Below, piece by piece: positions 9,447 to 18,565 of a stretch of DNA of 64,000 nt. The notes under the pieces were generated by a model. The model worked only from the letters and a program-made list of their open reading frames with translations. It was not told the origin of the DNA and searched no databases. The stretch comes from Actibacterium pelagium (lineage in GTDB: Bacteria > Pseudomonadota > Alphaproteobacteria > Rhodobacterales > Rhodobacteraceae): NCBI RefSeq assembly GCF_002285415.1, contig NZ_NSBU01000007.1, forward strand, positions 1,512,583-1,576,582, read 5' to 3'. Position 1 is the first letter of the stretch, and each line of letters begins with the position of its first letter. The position numbers and the translations under genes are program-made.

Positions 9447-9897
9447 GGCTGTGTGTCCGTCCATGACCATAGGCCCCACCTTCGGGCGTGAAGGGTTCTT
9501 CGACCTCTCGAACCGTAGCACCGATCTTGCCCAGCATGTCGCGGATGACATGATCGCGCTGGATCAACAGTCGCCCGCCTTCGATTTGGCAGGGGGTGTG
9601 CCGGTTGCCGATATGCCAGGCAATCCGGGTCAGATCATCGCCGGTCACCTCTAGCAAAGGTTCCGGCGCGGCGACCACTTCGACTTCACCACCGCCCTCA
9701 AGGATCAGGACACCGCCATGATCTAGAGAGGTGGTATTGGGCAGGTCGACAAGCAGTGACTGCCCATCATCCAGCCGAAGAACTTTGCGCCGCAGGAAAC
9801 GCCCGTCATAGTCCAGCGAAACCTTGGCTGTCGGCTGCGCCTGATGGGCGTGGCCGTGATATCTGCTTGCCTTAAGAGAAGGGAGGCTCATTGGCAT
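9436..9897 (-). CDS. ureE: Urease nickel metallochaperone UreE
   Basis: A 153-residue UreE. The N-terminal peptide-binding domain (VSLDYDGRFLRRKVLRLDDG) is followed by the metal-binding domain with AWHIGNRHTPCQIEGGRLLI, which carries the interface His of the dimer. The tail reads [13 protein letters not shown], a short His-rich end that can hold extra nickel. UreE hands nickel to UreG in the cytoplasm. It follows a small DUF1127 gene by 28 bp and overlaps ureF. A start two codons later (MSLPSLKAS) is equally possible. Confidence 0.92.
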   Translation of the reverse strand: MPMSLPSLKASRYHGHAHQAQPTAKVSLDYDGRFLRRKVLRLDDGQSLLVDLPNTTSLDHGGVLILEGGGEVEVVAAPEPLLEVTGDDLTRIAWHIGNRHTPCQIEGGRLLIQRDHVIRDMLGKIGATVREVEEPFTPEGGAYGHGRTHSHAH

Positions 9898-9925
9898 CCC
9901 CCCTCTTGGGCAAGAAAGCTCTGGT

Positions 9926-10150
9926 TCAGACCCAGTAGCGGTCTGCGAAAACGTAGCGGACGATATCGTCGCGCTTCAGGCCACGCTCTGCCAGCTGTTC
10001 GTCGCTGAGTGCCTGAAGTGCTTTCACTTTCTCCATGCGCGAGCTGGCTTGGGACCAGTTGTCCATGAAAGCGATAAATCCACGTCCGAACGCCGCCAAT
10101 GCGCGGGTCAGTCCGAAGCCATGAGTTGTGTTGGTTTGTGCAAGTGCCAT
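9926..10150 (-). CDS. DUF1127 small protein inside the urease operon
   Basis: A 74-residue protein beginning MALAQTNTTHGFG with a GAGGGT ribosome site seven bases ahead. The C-terminal part has the DUF1127 signature: ALQALSDEQLAERGLKRDDI followed by an aromatic/basic end (YVFADRYWV). Small DUF1127 proteins of alphaproteobacteria have been linked to RNA binding and turnover (CcaF1 of Rhodobacter sphaeroides) and to phosphate-related phenotypes in Agrobacterium; that is family knowledge, not shown here. It sits between ureC (120 bp upstream) and ureE (28 bp downstream) on the same strand, so it is probably co-transcribed with urease. Its role there is unknown. Confidence 0.75.
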   Translation of the reverse strand: MALAQTNTTHGFGLTRALAAFGRGFIAFMDNWSQASSRMEKVKALQALSDEQLAERGLKRDDIVRYVFADRYWV

Positions 10151-10270
10151 TTCGACCCTCAATTCTAAAATCGTTGGGCCCCCCTTGGTTTGCAGTCTGT
10201 TTCAAATTTCCGGGCATTTGTAGATGGTTTCCATACATATCCGCTTTGCTGTTTCTGCAATGCAGTGACA

Positions 10271-11980
10271 TCAAAACAGGAAATAACGCTGTGCCATCGG
10301 CAGAACCTCTGCGGGCTGGCAGGTCAGCAGTTCTCCGTCCGCACGCACTTCATAGGTCTCGGGGTTTACCTCGACCTTTGGCGTTGCATTGTTCAGCAGT
10401 AGGTCCTTCTTACCGATGTTGCGGGTATTGGTGACGGGGACGGTTTTCTTGGCCAGACCAAGCTGATCTCCGATCCCCGCGTCCTGCGCGGCGGCAGAGA
10501 CGAAGGTCACGGCAGAGTTCTCGACCGACCGACCATAGGCGCCGAACATTGGGCGGGTATAGACCGGTTGCGGCGTCGGGATAGAGGCGTTGGGGTCCCC
10601 CATCTGGGCGCAGACAATGGTACCAGACATCAGGACCATCTCGGGCTTCACACCAAAGAAGGCAGGGTTCCACAGGACAAGGTCCGCGCGTTTGCCTTCT
10701 TCGATCGAGCCTATTTCGTGGCTCAGCCCATGTGCCACCGCTGGGTTGATCGTGTATTTCGCAATATAGCGGCGGACACGGAAGTTATCGTTGTCGCCGG
10801 TCTCTTCGGCCAGACGACCGCGTTGTTTCTTCATCTTGTCGGCGGTCTGCCATGTCCGGATCAGCACCTCACCCACGCGACCCATGGCCTGACTGTCGGA
10901 CGCGATGATAGAGAACGCGCCCATGTCGTGCAGGATATCCTCGGCCGCAATGGTTTCGCGGCGGATGCGGCTTTCGGCGAAGGCCACGTCCTCGGGGATG
11001 GACTTGTCCAGATGATGGCAGACCATCAGCATGTCCAGATGCTCTTCCAACGTGTTCACGGTGAAAGGTCGCGTCGGGTTGGTCGAGGACGGCAGAACAT
11101 GCTCTTCGCCGCAAATCTTGATGATATCCGGGGCGTGGCCACCGCCCGCGCCCTCGGTATGGAAAGCATGGATGGTGCGGCCCTTCATGGCCTTCACGGT
11201 GTTCTCGACAAAGCCGGACTCATTCAGCGTGTCGGTGTGGATCATCACCTGCACATCCATTGCGTCGGCCACAGACAGACAGCAGTCGATCGCCGCCGGC
11301 GTCGTGCCCCAGTCTTCATGCAGCTTCAGTGAACAGGCCCCGGCCAGCACCTGCTCCTCTAAAGCAGCAGGAAGCGAGGCGTTGCCTTTCCCCGCAAAAG
11401 CTAGGTTCATCGGAAAGGCATCCGCCGCTTGCAACATCCGTCCGATATGCCACGGACCCGGCGTACAGGTGGTGGCCAGCGTGCCGTGTGCGGGGCCAGT
11501 TCCGCCGCCCAGCATGGTGGTCAGGCCAGAGTGCAGTGCGTCTTCGATCTGTTGCGGGCAGATAAAGTGGATGTGGCTGTCGAACCCGCCCGCGGTCAGG
11601 ATACGACCCTCACCCGCAATCGCCTCGGTCCCTGGACCAACGATGATGTCGACACCCGGCTGCGTATCAGGGTTACCCGCCTTGCCGATCTTGTGGATAC
11701 GCCCGTCCTTAAGGCCAACGTCAGCCTTGTAGATCCCGGTGTGGTCGATGATCAAAGCATTGGTGATCACCGTATCCACTGCGCCCTCGGCCCGCGTGGT
11801 CTGAGCCTGCCCCATCCCATCGCGGATCACCTTTCCGCCGCCGAACTTGACCTCTTCCCCATAGGTGGTCAGGTCCTTTTCGACCTCGATAATCAGGTCG
11901 GTGTCAGCAAGGCGCATCTTGTCCCCGGTGGTGGGACCGAACATGGCGGCATAGTCAGAGCGGGAAATCGTGGCAGGCAT
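10271..11980 (-). CDS. ureC: Urease catalytic alpha subunit UreC
   Basis: A 569-residue nickel urease subunit that hydrolyses urea to ammonia and carbamate. All key residues are visible: HIH at 136 and 138, the lysine to be carbamylated at 219 ([12 protein letters not shown]), nickel and substrate histidines at 221, 248, 271 and 274, the active-site flap CHH at 321-323, and an Asp in the metal region ([14 protein letters not shown]). Length is normal. It follows ureB by 35 bp. The product is cytoplasmic and assembles with UreA and UreB as trimers. Confidence 0.97.
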   Translation of the reverse strand: MPATISRSDYAAMFGPTTGDKMRLADTDLIIEVEKDLTTYGEEVKFGGGKVIRDGMGQAQTTRAEGAVDTVITNALIIDHTGIYKADVGLKDGRIHKIGKAGNPDTQPGVDIIVGPGTEAIAGEGRILTAGGFDSHIHFICPQQIEDALHSGLTTMLGGGTGPAHGTLATTCTPGPWHIGRMLQAADAFPMNLAFAGKGNASLPAALEEQVLAGACSLKLHEDWGTTPAAIDCCLSVADAMDVQVMIHTDTLNESGFVENTVKAMKGRTIHAFHTEGAGGGHAPDIIKICGEEHVLPSSTNPTRPFTVNTLEEHLDMLMVCHHLDKSIPEDVAFAESRIRRETIAAEDILHDMGAFSIIASDSQAMGRVGEVLIRTWQTADKMKKQRGRLAEETGDNDNFRVRRYIAKYTINPAVAHGLSHEIGSIEEGKRADLVLWNPAFFGVKPEMVLMSGTIVCAQMGDPNASIPTPQPVYTRPMFGAYGRSVENSAVTFVSAAAQDAGIGDQLGLAKKTVPVTNTRNIGKKDLLLNNATPKVEVNPETYEVRADGELLTCQPAEVLPMAQRYFLF

Positions 11981-12015
11981 GGTGTCTCTCTGCTTTGTGG
12001 TCGGGGGAACGCGCC

Positions 12016-12321
12016 TTACAGGGCGCCCATGACTTTCTGGTTGAACCCATAGATGGTGCGCGCGCCCGAGATCGGGATCAGCGTGACCTCTCGGCGCTGG
12101 CCCGGCTCGAACCGGACGGCAGTGCCCGCGGCGATATCAAGGCGCATGCCCATCGCGGCATCCCGGTCAAAATCGAGCGCCGCGTTGGATTCCGCGAAGT
12201 GATAATGCGACCCCACCTGAACCGGACGGTCCCCGGTGTTGGCGACCATCAAAGAGATGGGCTTGCTTCCTTCGTTCAATATCAGGGAGCCTTCGGCCGG
12301 AAAGACCTCTCCGGGGATCAT
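12016..12321 (-). CDS. ureB: Urease beta subunit UreB
   Basis: A 101-residue beta subunit, normal for an unfused UreB: it begins [18 protein letters not shown] and contains [20 protein letters not shown] and [18 protein letters not shown], both highly conserved. Its ATG overlaps the stop of the small membrane-protein gene by four bases (12318-12321), so the two are coupled. UreB packs between UreA and UreC in the holoenzyme and helps UreE/F/D docking. Confidence 0.96.
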   Translation of the reverse strand: MIPGEVFPAEGSLILNEGSKPISLMVANTGDRPVQVGSHYHFAESNAALDFDRDAAMGMRLDIAAGTAVRFEPGQRREVTLIPISGARTIYGFNQKVMGAL

Positions 12322-12488
12322 TTGCGCACCTTCGCGGCGATAGCGGCGCCAACTGCGGCAAGGCTGATCAGCGACAGGCCGATCGCTAGCGCGGTGTAGT
12401 CGGTTGCGTGCGCGTGGAAACCGCCATCTGTGTGGGCGAAAACCGGGGTGGCAGCAAAGGTGGCAATGGCAAGTACGATACGTTTCAT
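12318..12488 (-). CDS. Small His-rich exported/membrane protein between ureA and ureB
   Basis: A 56-residue protein with a perfect AAGGAG site ahead of the ATG at 12488. It starts [18 protein letters not shown], a signal peptide whose cleavage after VFA would leave a mature protein beginning [13 protein letters not shown] (three His in the first nine residues), followed by a single membrane span (about residues 32-52) and a basic AKVRK end. It lies 10 bp after ureA and its stop overlaps the ureB start, so it is built into the operon. Related small genes occur between ureA and ureB in other Rhodobacteraceae (recollection). The His-rich mature end recalls HupE/UreJ nickel permeases, but similarity is too short to call; a periplasmic nickel-capturing role is a guess. 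Confidence 0.7.
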   Translation of the reverse strand: MKRIVLAIATFAATPVFAHTDGGFHAHATDYTALAIGLSLISLAAVGAAIAAKVRK

Positions 12489-12498
12489 CGAGGGCTCC

Positions 12499-12801
12499 TT
12501 AGCGAATGGGGTGGTGAACGGTGACAAGCTTGGTGCCATCCGGGAAGGTGGCTTCGACCTGAACCTCGTGGATCATCTCGGCCACGCCTTCCATGCATTG
12601 ATCGCGGGTGATGACCTGCGCGCCGGCCTGCATCATGTCAGCAACAGAGCGCCCGTCGCGCGCGCCTTCGACCACCGCGTCGGTAATCAGCGCGATCGCT
12701 TCGGGGTGGTTCAGCTTCACACCGCGGGCAAGGCGCTTGCGGGCGACCTCGGCGGCCATGGCGACCAGCAGTTTGTCTTTTTCTCTTGGGGTCAATTGCA
12801 T
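12499..12801 (-). CDS. ureA: Urease gamma subunit UreA
   Basis: A 100-residue gamma subunit beginning [20 protein letters not shown] with the conserved [20 protein letters not shown] helix and the [18 protein letters not shown] end. Length and ends are normal for an unfused UreA. The ATG comes one base after the ureD stop, so the genes are translationally coupled. It forms the outer part of the urease trimer. Confidence 0.96.
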   Translation of the reverse strand: MQLTPREKDKLLVAMAAEVARKRLARGVKLNHPEAIALITDAVVEGARDGRSVADMMQAGAQVITRDQCMEGVAEMIHEVQVEATFPDGTKLVTVHHPIR

Positions 12802-12802
12802 G

Positions 12803-13660
12803 TCAGATCATCCAGGGTCTGGGCAGGGTATTGTCGGAAAGAAAGGTCAGGATCGGCACCAGAGAGGTGCGAAGGTCATGGCTGTCAGCAGCCAGAATGC
12901 GCAACGCCAGCAGGCCATCCTGAATCAGGCTGGCCCCGGCGGTGTCAGGCAGATGTGCACGCACAGCGTCCAAACGCGCCACGGCATCCGGGGCAGCGTA
13001 GACGACAGTAACCATCGCCCCGGCCCCATTCGCGATATTGGGACGCGCAAGGTGGGCGGCTACATCGCCTGTAAGAGACAACGCATCCAGATAAAGCGGC
13101 TTGCCCTCGCGGCGAATCTCGATCCGGTCTTGGAACGTCGCGTTGGTCAACACCTCGCCCATCGCGGCACGGCCAAAGACCAGCGGTTCCGCCAGACACA
13201 GTCGAGCGTCCGCGGCCATATCCACGTTCAAACGGCGGCGGACAGAGCTGCCTTGAAACAGAATGGTCTCTTGCGGCAACCAATTAACCTGTGCGCCCGG
13301 GTCCAACGTCAGGCGGTTGGTGATCTGACCCATCTCACCGGGCTGCGCGCGGTAGGTACGCTCTGCCGCTTGTGTGGTCAGCGTCAGGTGGGTGCCCTGC
13401 CCCGCTCGCGCCTCAAAAGCAAATTGGTCGCCACCGGTGACGCCCCCCGCCGTATTCACAAGAACGGCCGTCATAGACCCCTTAGATGCGCGCGGGAAAA
13501 CAACCTTCATCGAGCCCGCCTGACGCAGATCATCCAATCGCGTCTGACCGTCCACCCGCTTCACCGAAACGCGGGCATCGCCGCGAGCGCGAGGCTGCGA
13601 AACGGCCGGTTTCAGAGGTGTTATGACAGTCTGTAAAGTGATGCTCGCCCCCAATGGCAA
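12803..13660 (-). CDS. ureD: Urease accessory protein UreD (UreH)
   Basis: A 285-residue UreD that scaffolds apo-urease and provides the nickel tunnel together with UreF and UreG. Landmarks are [45 protein letters not shown] and [12 protein letters not shown], in the family order. It is the first gene of the minus-strand urease operon (ureD-A-orf-B-C-orf-E-F-G). The start at 13660 is the furthest upstream ATG and gives nine or so extra residues ([10 protein letters not shown]) relative to many homologues; an internal start cannot be excluded. Confidence 0.93.
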   Translation of the reverse strand: MPLGASITLQTVITPLKPAVSQPRARGDARVSVKRVDGQTRLDDLRQAGSMKVVFPRASKGSMTAVLVNTAGGVTGGDQFAFEARAGQGTHLTLTTQAAERTYRAQPGEMGQITNRLTLDPGAQVNWLPQETILFQGSSVRRRLNVDMAADARLCLAEPLVFGRAAMGEVLTNATFQDRIEIRREGKPLYLDALSLTGDVAAHLARPNIANGAGAMVTVVYAAPDAVARLDAVRAHLPDTAGASLIQDGLLALRILAADSHDLRTSLVPILTFLSDNTLPRPWMI

Positions 13661-14029
13661 AACCTGAAGTTGCCACTGTTTTCATCACAACGGACTGAAA
13701 GAAGTCAGCGATTCTGCGGAGCGTTAACCCGCAAAAGAAGCTTTCGCGGTTTTTTTAGGCTAAGCTTTGGGCATGTGATCAATTTTTGTGCGATTGCTCT
13801 GGTTCGAAAGGTTTTCGGAACCAATTGGATTGCCTCAAGCCCGCCGATAACCCCCACATGCATCTGCCCGCTGGGGACAAACCTCCCTAAGCGAAGGGGG
13901 TGTGTGACGACCGTTCGAATTGGAGCTCGGATCGGCCGCCACACGGATGCAACACAATGTTGCGGGGCGTATCTAGGATATTTGTACCCTTTGGTGCAAG
14001 TTTTCCAGTGCAGCTCCGCGAGGAGACAC
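13661..14029. promoter_or_regulatory. Divergent ureD / urtA control region
   Basis: A 369-bp gene-free spacer between the urease and urea-transport operons. It holds two dyads close to urtA: a perfect 15-bp palindrome GCAACACAATGTTGC at 13949-13963, and TTGTACC-CTTT-GGTGCAA at 13982-13999, an imperfect dyad whose right half GGTGCA resembles an NtrC half-site, although the spacing is one base short of the enteric consensus. Nitrogen control of both operons would be expected, but a clear sigma-54 promoter was not found. The urtA ribosome site (AGGAG) is at 14021-14025. The longer frame through this spacer has no coding character. Confidence 0.45.
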
Positions 14030-15313
14030 ATGATGAACTTCGTGAAAACCACACTGGCCGCCACCACGGCGCTGGCTTCGATGGCAGGCGCTGCCGCTGC
14101 TGCAGACTGTACAATCAAGGTCGGTGTTCTGCACTCGCTGTCCGGCACAATGGCAATCTCGGAAACCACTCTGAAAGACACCATGCTGATGCTGGTGGAT
14201 GGTCAGAACGAAAAAGGCGGCGTCTTGGGCTGCGAACTGGAAGCGGTCGTTGTTGACCCCGCCTCCGACTGGCCGCTGTTCGCGGAAAAAGCGCGTGAAC
14301 TTCTGACCGTCCACGAAGTTGACGTGATCTTCGGCAACTGGACGTCGGTTTCGCGCAAGTCGGTTCTTCCAGTCATCGAAGAGCTGAACGGCCTGCTGTT
14401 CTACCCGGTTCAGTATGAAGGTGAAGAGTCGTCCAAGAACGTCTTCTACACCGGTGCGGCCCCGAACCAGCAAGCCATCCCGGCGACCGACTACTTCCTG
14501 GATGAACTGGGCGTAGAGAAGTTCGCTCTGCTTGGCACCGACTATGTTTACCCGCGTACCACCAACAACATTCTGGAAAGCTACCTAAAGGGTAAGGGCA
14601 TCGCGGAAGAAGACATCTTCGTGAACTACACCCCGTTCGGTCACTCGGACTGGTCAAAAATCGTTGCTGACGTTGTTGCGCTTGGCGCAGACGGTAAAAA
14701 AGTTGGGGTGATCTCGACCATCAACGGCGACGCAAACATCGGCTTCTACAAAGAACTGGCCGCGGCCGGTATCTCGGCAGACGATATCCCGGTTGTCGCC
14801 TTCTCGGTTGGCGAAGAAGAACTGTCCGGTCTGGACACCTCGAACCTGGTTGGTCATCTGGCGGCATGGAACTACTTCCAGTCGGCTGAATCGGAAGCCA
14901 ACGACGAATTCATCGCCACCTGGAAAGCCAAGATGGGCGAAGAGCGCGTCACCAACGACCCGATGGAAGCGCACTACATCGGCTTCAACATGTGGGTGAA
15001 CGCCGTTGAAGCAGCCGGTTCCGCGGACGTCGACGCTGTTCGTACTGCAATGTACGGCCAAGAGTTCCCGAACCTGACCGGCGGCACCGCAGTTATGCTG
15101 CCGAACCACCACTTGGCGAAACCGGTCCTGATCGGCGAGATCCTGGAAGACGGTCAATTCGACATCATCAGCCAGACCACCGAGGTACCGGGCGACGCCT
15201 GGACCGACTACCTGCCGGAATCGGCGGTTCTGAAGTCGGATTGGAAAGATCTGGGTTGCGGTATGTACAACACCGAAACCTCGACCTGCGTCCAGCTGAA
15301 GTCGAACTACTAA
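14030..15313 (+). CDS. urtA: Urea ABC transporter substrate-binding protein UrtA
   Basis: A 427-residue periplasmic binding protein with a clear signal peptide (MMNFVKTTLAATTALASMAG then AAAAADC). The mature chain opens CTIKVGVLHSLSGTMAISE, characteristic of the urea/short-amide branch of the branched-chain amino acid binding family, and contains VIFGNWTSVSRKSVLPVIEE and GLLFYPVQYEGEESS, both typical of UrtA. ATG codons at 14030 and 14033 are both possible; spacing from the AGGAG site slightly favours 14033. It is first of urtABCDE, divergent from the urease operon, and is followed by a hairpin before urtB. The in-frame extension to 13670 is rejected because it destroys the signal peptide. 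Confidence 0.95.
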   Translation: MMNFVKTTLAATTALASMAGAAAAADCTIKVGVLHSLSGTMAISETTLKDTMLMLVDGQNEKGGVLGCELEAVVVDPASDWPLFAEKARELLTVHEVDVIFGNWTSVSRKSVLPVIEELNGLLFYPVQYEGEESSKNVFYTGAAPNQQAIPATDYFLDELGVEKFALLGTDYVYPRTTNNILESYLKGKGIAEEDIFVNYTPFGHSDWSKIVADVVALGADGKKVGVISTINGDANIGFYKELAAAGISADDIPVVAFSVGEEELSGLDTSNLVGHLAAWNYFQSAESEANDEFIATWKAKMGEERVTNDPMEAHYIGFNMWVNAVEAAGSADVDAVRTAMYGQEFPNLTGGTAVMLPNHHLAKPVLIGEILEDGQFDIISQTTEVPGDAWTDYLPESAVLKSDWKDLGCGMYNTETSTCVQLKSNY

Positions 15314-15326
15314 TTCGAACCTCTCC

Positions 15327-15351
15327 GAGAGGGGCCGCTTTGGCCCCTCTC
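15327..15351 (+). terminator. Hairpin between urtA and urtB (attenuator)
   Basis: A perfect 10-bp stem GAGAGGGGCC / GGCCCCTCTC with a 5-base GCTTT loop, 13 bases after the urtA stop. No U-tract follows, so it is more likely a partial terminator or 3' mRNA-stabilising structure that keeps the binding-protein message above that of the permease genes. Confidence 0.6.
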
Positions 15352-15373
15352 CTCCTCCCGGGGCACTCCACCT

Positions 15374-17329
15374 ATGCTACGACTACTTATGGCCAGCCTT
15401 GTTCTGGTCCTTGGCACCGCTGTTGCCCGCGCCCAAGACGCGCCGATGCAGACCCTTCTGCAAGACCACAGCGCGACAATCGTCAAAAGCTCTCGTAAGA
15501 CCATCGGCCCAGCGATTGACGCCGTTGCTGGCAGCGGGCTGCCCCAAGCGCAGGTCGTTCTGCAAAGCTGGCAGGCCAAGGACATGTGGCTACGCAAAGA
15601 GGATGGCCTGTTCTTCCGCGCAGAGAAAATCGACAGCAAAACCTATCGCCTGTTCGATTTCGACACAGATGCCGATCTGGGTGCGTTTGCCAAATCCGAT
15701 CTGAAACAGATCAAACCCAACAGTGGAATCCGCGCGCTTCTGGGCTCTGCCCTAGTACGGTTCCAACTGCTGGACCCCGACCCTGCGAAACGCGCAGATG
15801 CGCTGCTGTCCTTGGAACGTGATCCAAGCGCAGATGCGCTGGAACCCCTGCGGGCCTCGATCGACGACGAGCCAGATGATGAACTGAGGGCCAAGAAGGT
15901 CCGGCTAGAGCGTCTTTTGACTATCGGCTATGACCCCGATGAACCCGCCCGCATCGCCGCGATTCAAGAGATGTCCACCGATCTGGGTGTTGATGTCCGC
16001 GCGACGCTGAACCCGCTGGTGGCAACCAGCCTGAAAGTCTACGCAGGCGAAGCCCCTGCCGCTTGGAACATCGCAACTTCGCTGACCCCGGGCTCTGACC
16101 AGTTACCCCGGGCAGAGGCATATGACCTTTTGGTCGCCGAAAAGCTGGCACCGCCCCGCGTCTCGGGCGATGACATTCGCAATGCGCTGATTGAAAACAT
16201 CCAGGACGGCCAGGTGGCCGAGGTGCCAATCCACCGCTTCAGCGACCCCGCTATCCGTGAGATTGCATATGCAAACCTTGCCAACGCGGGCACCGTCCCA
16301 CCGCTGGTGACAGAGACGGACATCGACGCGGCCTTGGCGGCGCACACGTTCGTACAGGTCTTCGCAGACCCCTCGCCGGCTGTGACCACCGCGGCCTCGG
16401 CCGCACTGGAAAGCATTTCCTACCGCGTGGGCATCAACCAAACCATCGACCTGACGCTCGACGCGCTGTCGCTGGCCTCGATCTATTTCCTTGCGGCCAT
16501 CGGCCTTGCCATCACCTTTGGCGTAATGGGCGTCATCAACATGGCGCATGGAGAGTTCATCATGATGGGCGCCTACACGGGCTATGTCGTGCAGCAGTTC
16601 ATCCCCGATCACACCCTGTCGATCATCGTCGCGATCCCGCTGGCCTTTGCCGTGACCTTCGCCGCGGGTGTCGCGATGGAGCGGTTGGTGATCCGTTGGC
16701 TCTATAACCGCCCGCTGGAAACCCTGCTGGCGACCTTCGGTATCTCGATCGCGCTGCAGCAGTTGGCCAAGAACATATTCGGCACGCAGGCGCGTCCGCT
16801 GACCTCTCCGGGTTGGTTGGATGGGGCGCTGGAGCTGAACGATGTGGTTTCGATCAGCTACATCCGGATCGCGATCTTCGTGCTGGCCCTGATCTTCCTT
16901 GCGCTCTTCCTGTTCATCATGAAGCGCACCCGTCTGGGTCTGGAGATCCGCGCCGTGACCCAAAACCCGCGGATGGCGTCCAGCATGGGGATCAACCCGA
17001 ACCGGGTGAATATGCTGACCTTCGGCCTTGGCTCTGGCATCGCGGGCATTGCGGGGGTGGCCATTGGCCTCTTCGCGAAAGTGACTTCGGAACTTGGGTC
17101 AGACTACATCGTGCAAAGCTTCATGACGGTCGTTGTCGGCGGTGTCGGCAACATCTGGGGCACGCTTGCGGGCGCCACGATGATTGGCTTCCTGCAGAAA
17201 GGGATCGAGTGGTTCAACCCATCGAACACCCTTGCTGCACAGACCTATATGATCGTCTTCATCATCATCTTCATTCAATTCCGGCCGCGGGGCATCATCG
17301 CCCTGAAAGGCCGCGCGGCGGGGGACTAA
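15374..17329 (+). CDS. urtB: Urea ABC transporter permease UrtB
   Basis: A 651-residue protein made of a signal-like leader (ends VARAQDAP), a long soluble region of about 330 residues, and then a LivH-type permease domain starting near SLASIYFLAAIGLAITFGVM. The permease half has GVINMAHGEFIMMGAYTGY and EIRAVTQNPRMASSMGI, hallmarks of UrtB. The long N-terminal extension is usual for proteobacterial UrtB and is not a fusion artefact. It is followed by urtC after three bases. It forms the membrane channel with UrtC. Confidence 0.94.
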   Translation: MLRLLMASLVLVLGTAVARAQDAPMQTLLQDHSATIVKSSRKTIGPAIDAVAGSGLPQAQVVLQSWQAKDMWLRKEDGLFFRAEKIDSKTYRLFDFDTDADLGAFAKSDLKQIKPNSGIRALLGSALVRFQLLDPDPAKRADALLSLERDPSADALEPLRASIDDEPDDELRAKKVRLERLLTIGYDPDEPARIAAIQEMSTDLGVDVRATLNPLVATSLKVYAGEAPAAWNIATSLTPGSDQLPRAEAYDLLVAEKLAPPRVSGDDIRNALIENIQDGQVAEVPIHRFSDPAIREIAYANLANAGTVPPLVTETDIDAALAAHTFVQVFADPSPAVTTAASAALESISYRVGINQTIDLTLDALSLASIYFLAAIGLAITFGVMGVINMAHGEFIMMGAYTGYVVQQFIPDHTLSIIVAIPLAFAVTFAAGVAMERLVIRWLYNRPLETLLATFGISIALQQLAKNIFGTQARPLTSPGWLDGALELNDVVSISYIRIAIFVLALIFLALFLFIMKRTRLGLEIRAVTQNPRMASSMGINPNRVNMLTFGLGSGIAGIAGVAIGLFAKVTSELGSDYIVQSFMTVVVGGVGNIWGTLAGATMIGFLQKGIEWFNPSNTLAAQTYMIVFIIIFIQFRPRGIIALKGRAAGD

Positions 17330-17332
17330 GCC

Positions 17333-18565
17333 ATGCGGAAATCATTCTTCGCCCAGAACCCCTCGGTCCTGATCTTTCTGGCGATCCTTGGCCTGTTCAC
17401 CCTTGGCGTGACCGTCATGTCCGAGGCCTATGGCAACGGCGCGATCTCGACCTCTTTCGTCAAGACGCTTGGTAAAACCCTGTGCCTAGCCATGATCGCT
17501 ATCGCGATGGATCTGGTCTGGGGCTACACCGGCATCCTGTCGCTTGGTCACTTCGCCTTCTTCGGGATCGGTGGCTATATGATCGGCATGTGGCTGATGT
17601 ATGCGCGGACCTATGACATCGTCGTGGCGTCCTTGGCAGAGGCCCCTATCCCGCCAACCGAACAGGAACTGGTCGACGCCGTTGGCAACCAGATTTTCGG
17701 TGTCGTCGGATCGTCCGAGTTCCCGCTGATCTGGACCTTCGCCGACAGCCTGACCATCCAACTGGCCTTGGTCGTTCTGGTGCCGGGCATCATTGCAGGT
17801 GTCTTCGGCTGGCTGGCTTTCCGCTCGCGCGTCACCGGCGTGTACCTGTCGATCCTGACCCAAGCTATGACGCTGGCGCTGGCCTTCTACCTCTTCCAGA
17901 ACGACAGCGGCCTACGCGGCAACAACGGGTTGTCCGGCTTGCAGAACTTGCCCGGCATGGATGACGTGCCCCAAGCGCTGATCTCTGTCTGGTTCCTTTG
18001 GGCCTCTGCCGGAGCCTTGGCGCTGACCTACCTGTTCGGGGCGTTCGTGGTGTCGGGCAAGTTCGGGTCGGTCATCCGTGGTATCCGCGATAACGAGGCG
18101 CGCGTGCGCTTCCTTGGCTATTCGGTCGAGACCTACAAGCTGTTCATCTTCACCGCCACCGCGATGCTGGCAGGCATTGCAGGCGCGCTGTACTACCCGC
18201 AGGCTGGCATCGTGAACCCGGCAGAAATTGCGCCCATCGCCTCGATCTATCTGGCGGTCTGGGTCGCCATCGGCGGGCGTGGCCGTCTGTACGGCGCGGT
18301 GATCGGCGCGATCTTTGTCAGCCTTGTGTCCTCTTGGTTCACCGGCGGACAGGCGCCCGATATCAACCTTGGTTTCTACACCGTCAAATGGGTCGACTGG
18401 TGGCTGATCGTCTTGGGCCTTAGCTTTGTCGGCGTTACCCTGTTCGCCCCCGCAGGCATCGGCGGCTTGGTTGATCTGGTCACCAACCGCAAATCCCCTG
18501 ACCGCCATGGCGCCGATCTGGGCCCGGACGCAGGCGCCCTGCAAGAGAAGGAGGCGCTGGAATGA
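17333..18565 (+). CDS. urtC: Urea ABC transporter permease UrtC
   Basis: A 410-residue LivM-type permease with many hydrophobic spans; landmarks are MDLVWGYTGILSLGHFAFFG, a periplasmic loop (about residues 100-135) typical of UrtC, FRSRVTGVYLSILTQAMTLA, and VIRGIRDNEARVRFLGYSVE, the EAA-like cytoplasmic loop. The C-terminal tail is charged and rich in Asp/Ala/Glu. Its stop overlaps the urtD ATG by four bases. Confidence 0.94.
   Translation: MRKSFFAQNPSVLIFLAILGLFTLGVTVMSEAYGNGAISTSFVKTLGKTLCLAMIAIAMDLVWGYTGILSLGHFAFFGIGGYMIGMWLMYARTYDIVVASLAEAPIPPTEQELVDAVGNQIFGVVGSSEFPLIWTFADSLTIQLALVVLVPGIIAGVFGWLAFRSRVTGVYLSILTQAMTLALAFYLFQNDSGLRGNNGLSGLQNLPGMDDVPQALISVWFLWASAGALALTYLFGAFVVSGKFGSVIRGIRDNEARVRFLGYSVETYKLFIFTATAMLAGIAGALYYPQAGIVNPAEIAPIASIYLAVWVAIGGRGRLYGAVIGAIFVSLVSSWFTGGQAPDINLGFYTVKWVDWWLIVLGLSFVGVTLFAPAGIGGLVDLVTNRKSPDRHGADLGPDAGALQEKEALE

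Noticed and set aside
13982-13999. A firm NtrC site upstream of urtA.
   Set aside because: The dyad is one base too short for the enteric consensus and there is no visible sigma-54 promoter; kept only as a weak candidate.
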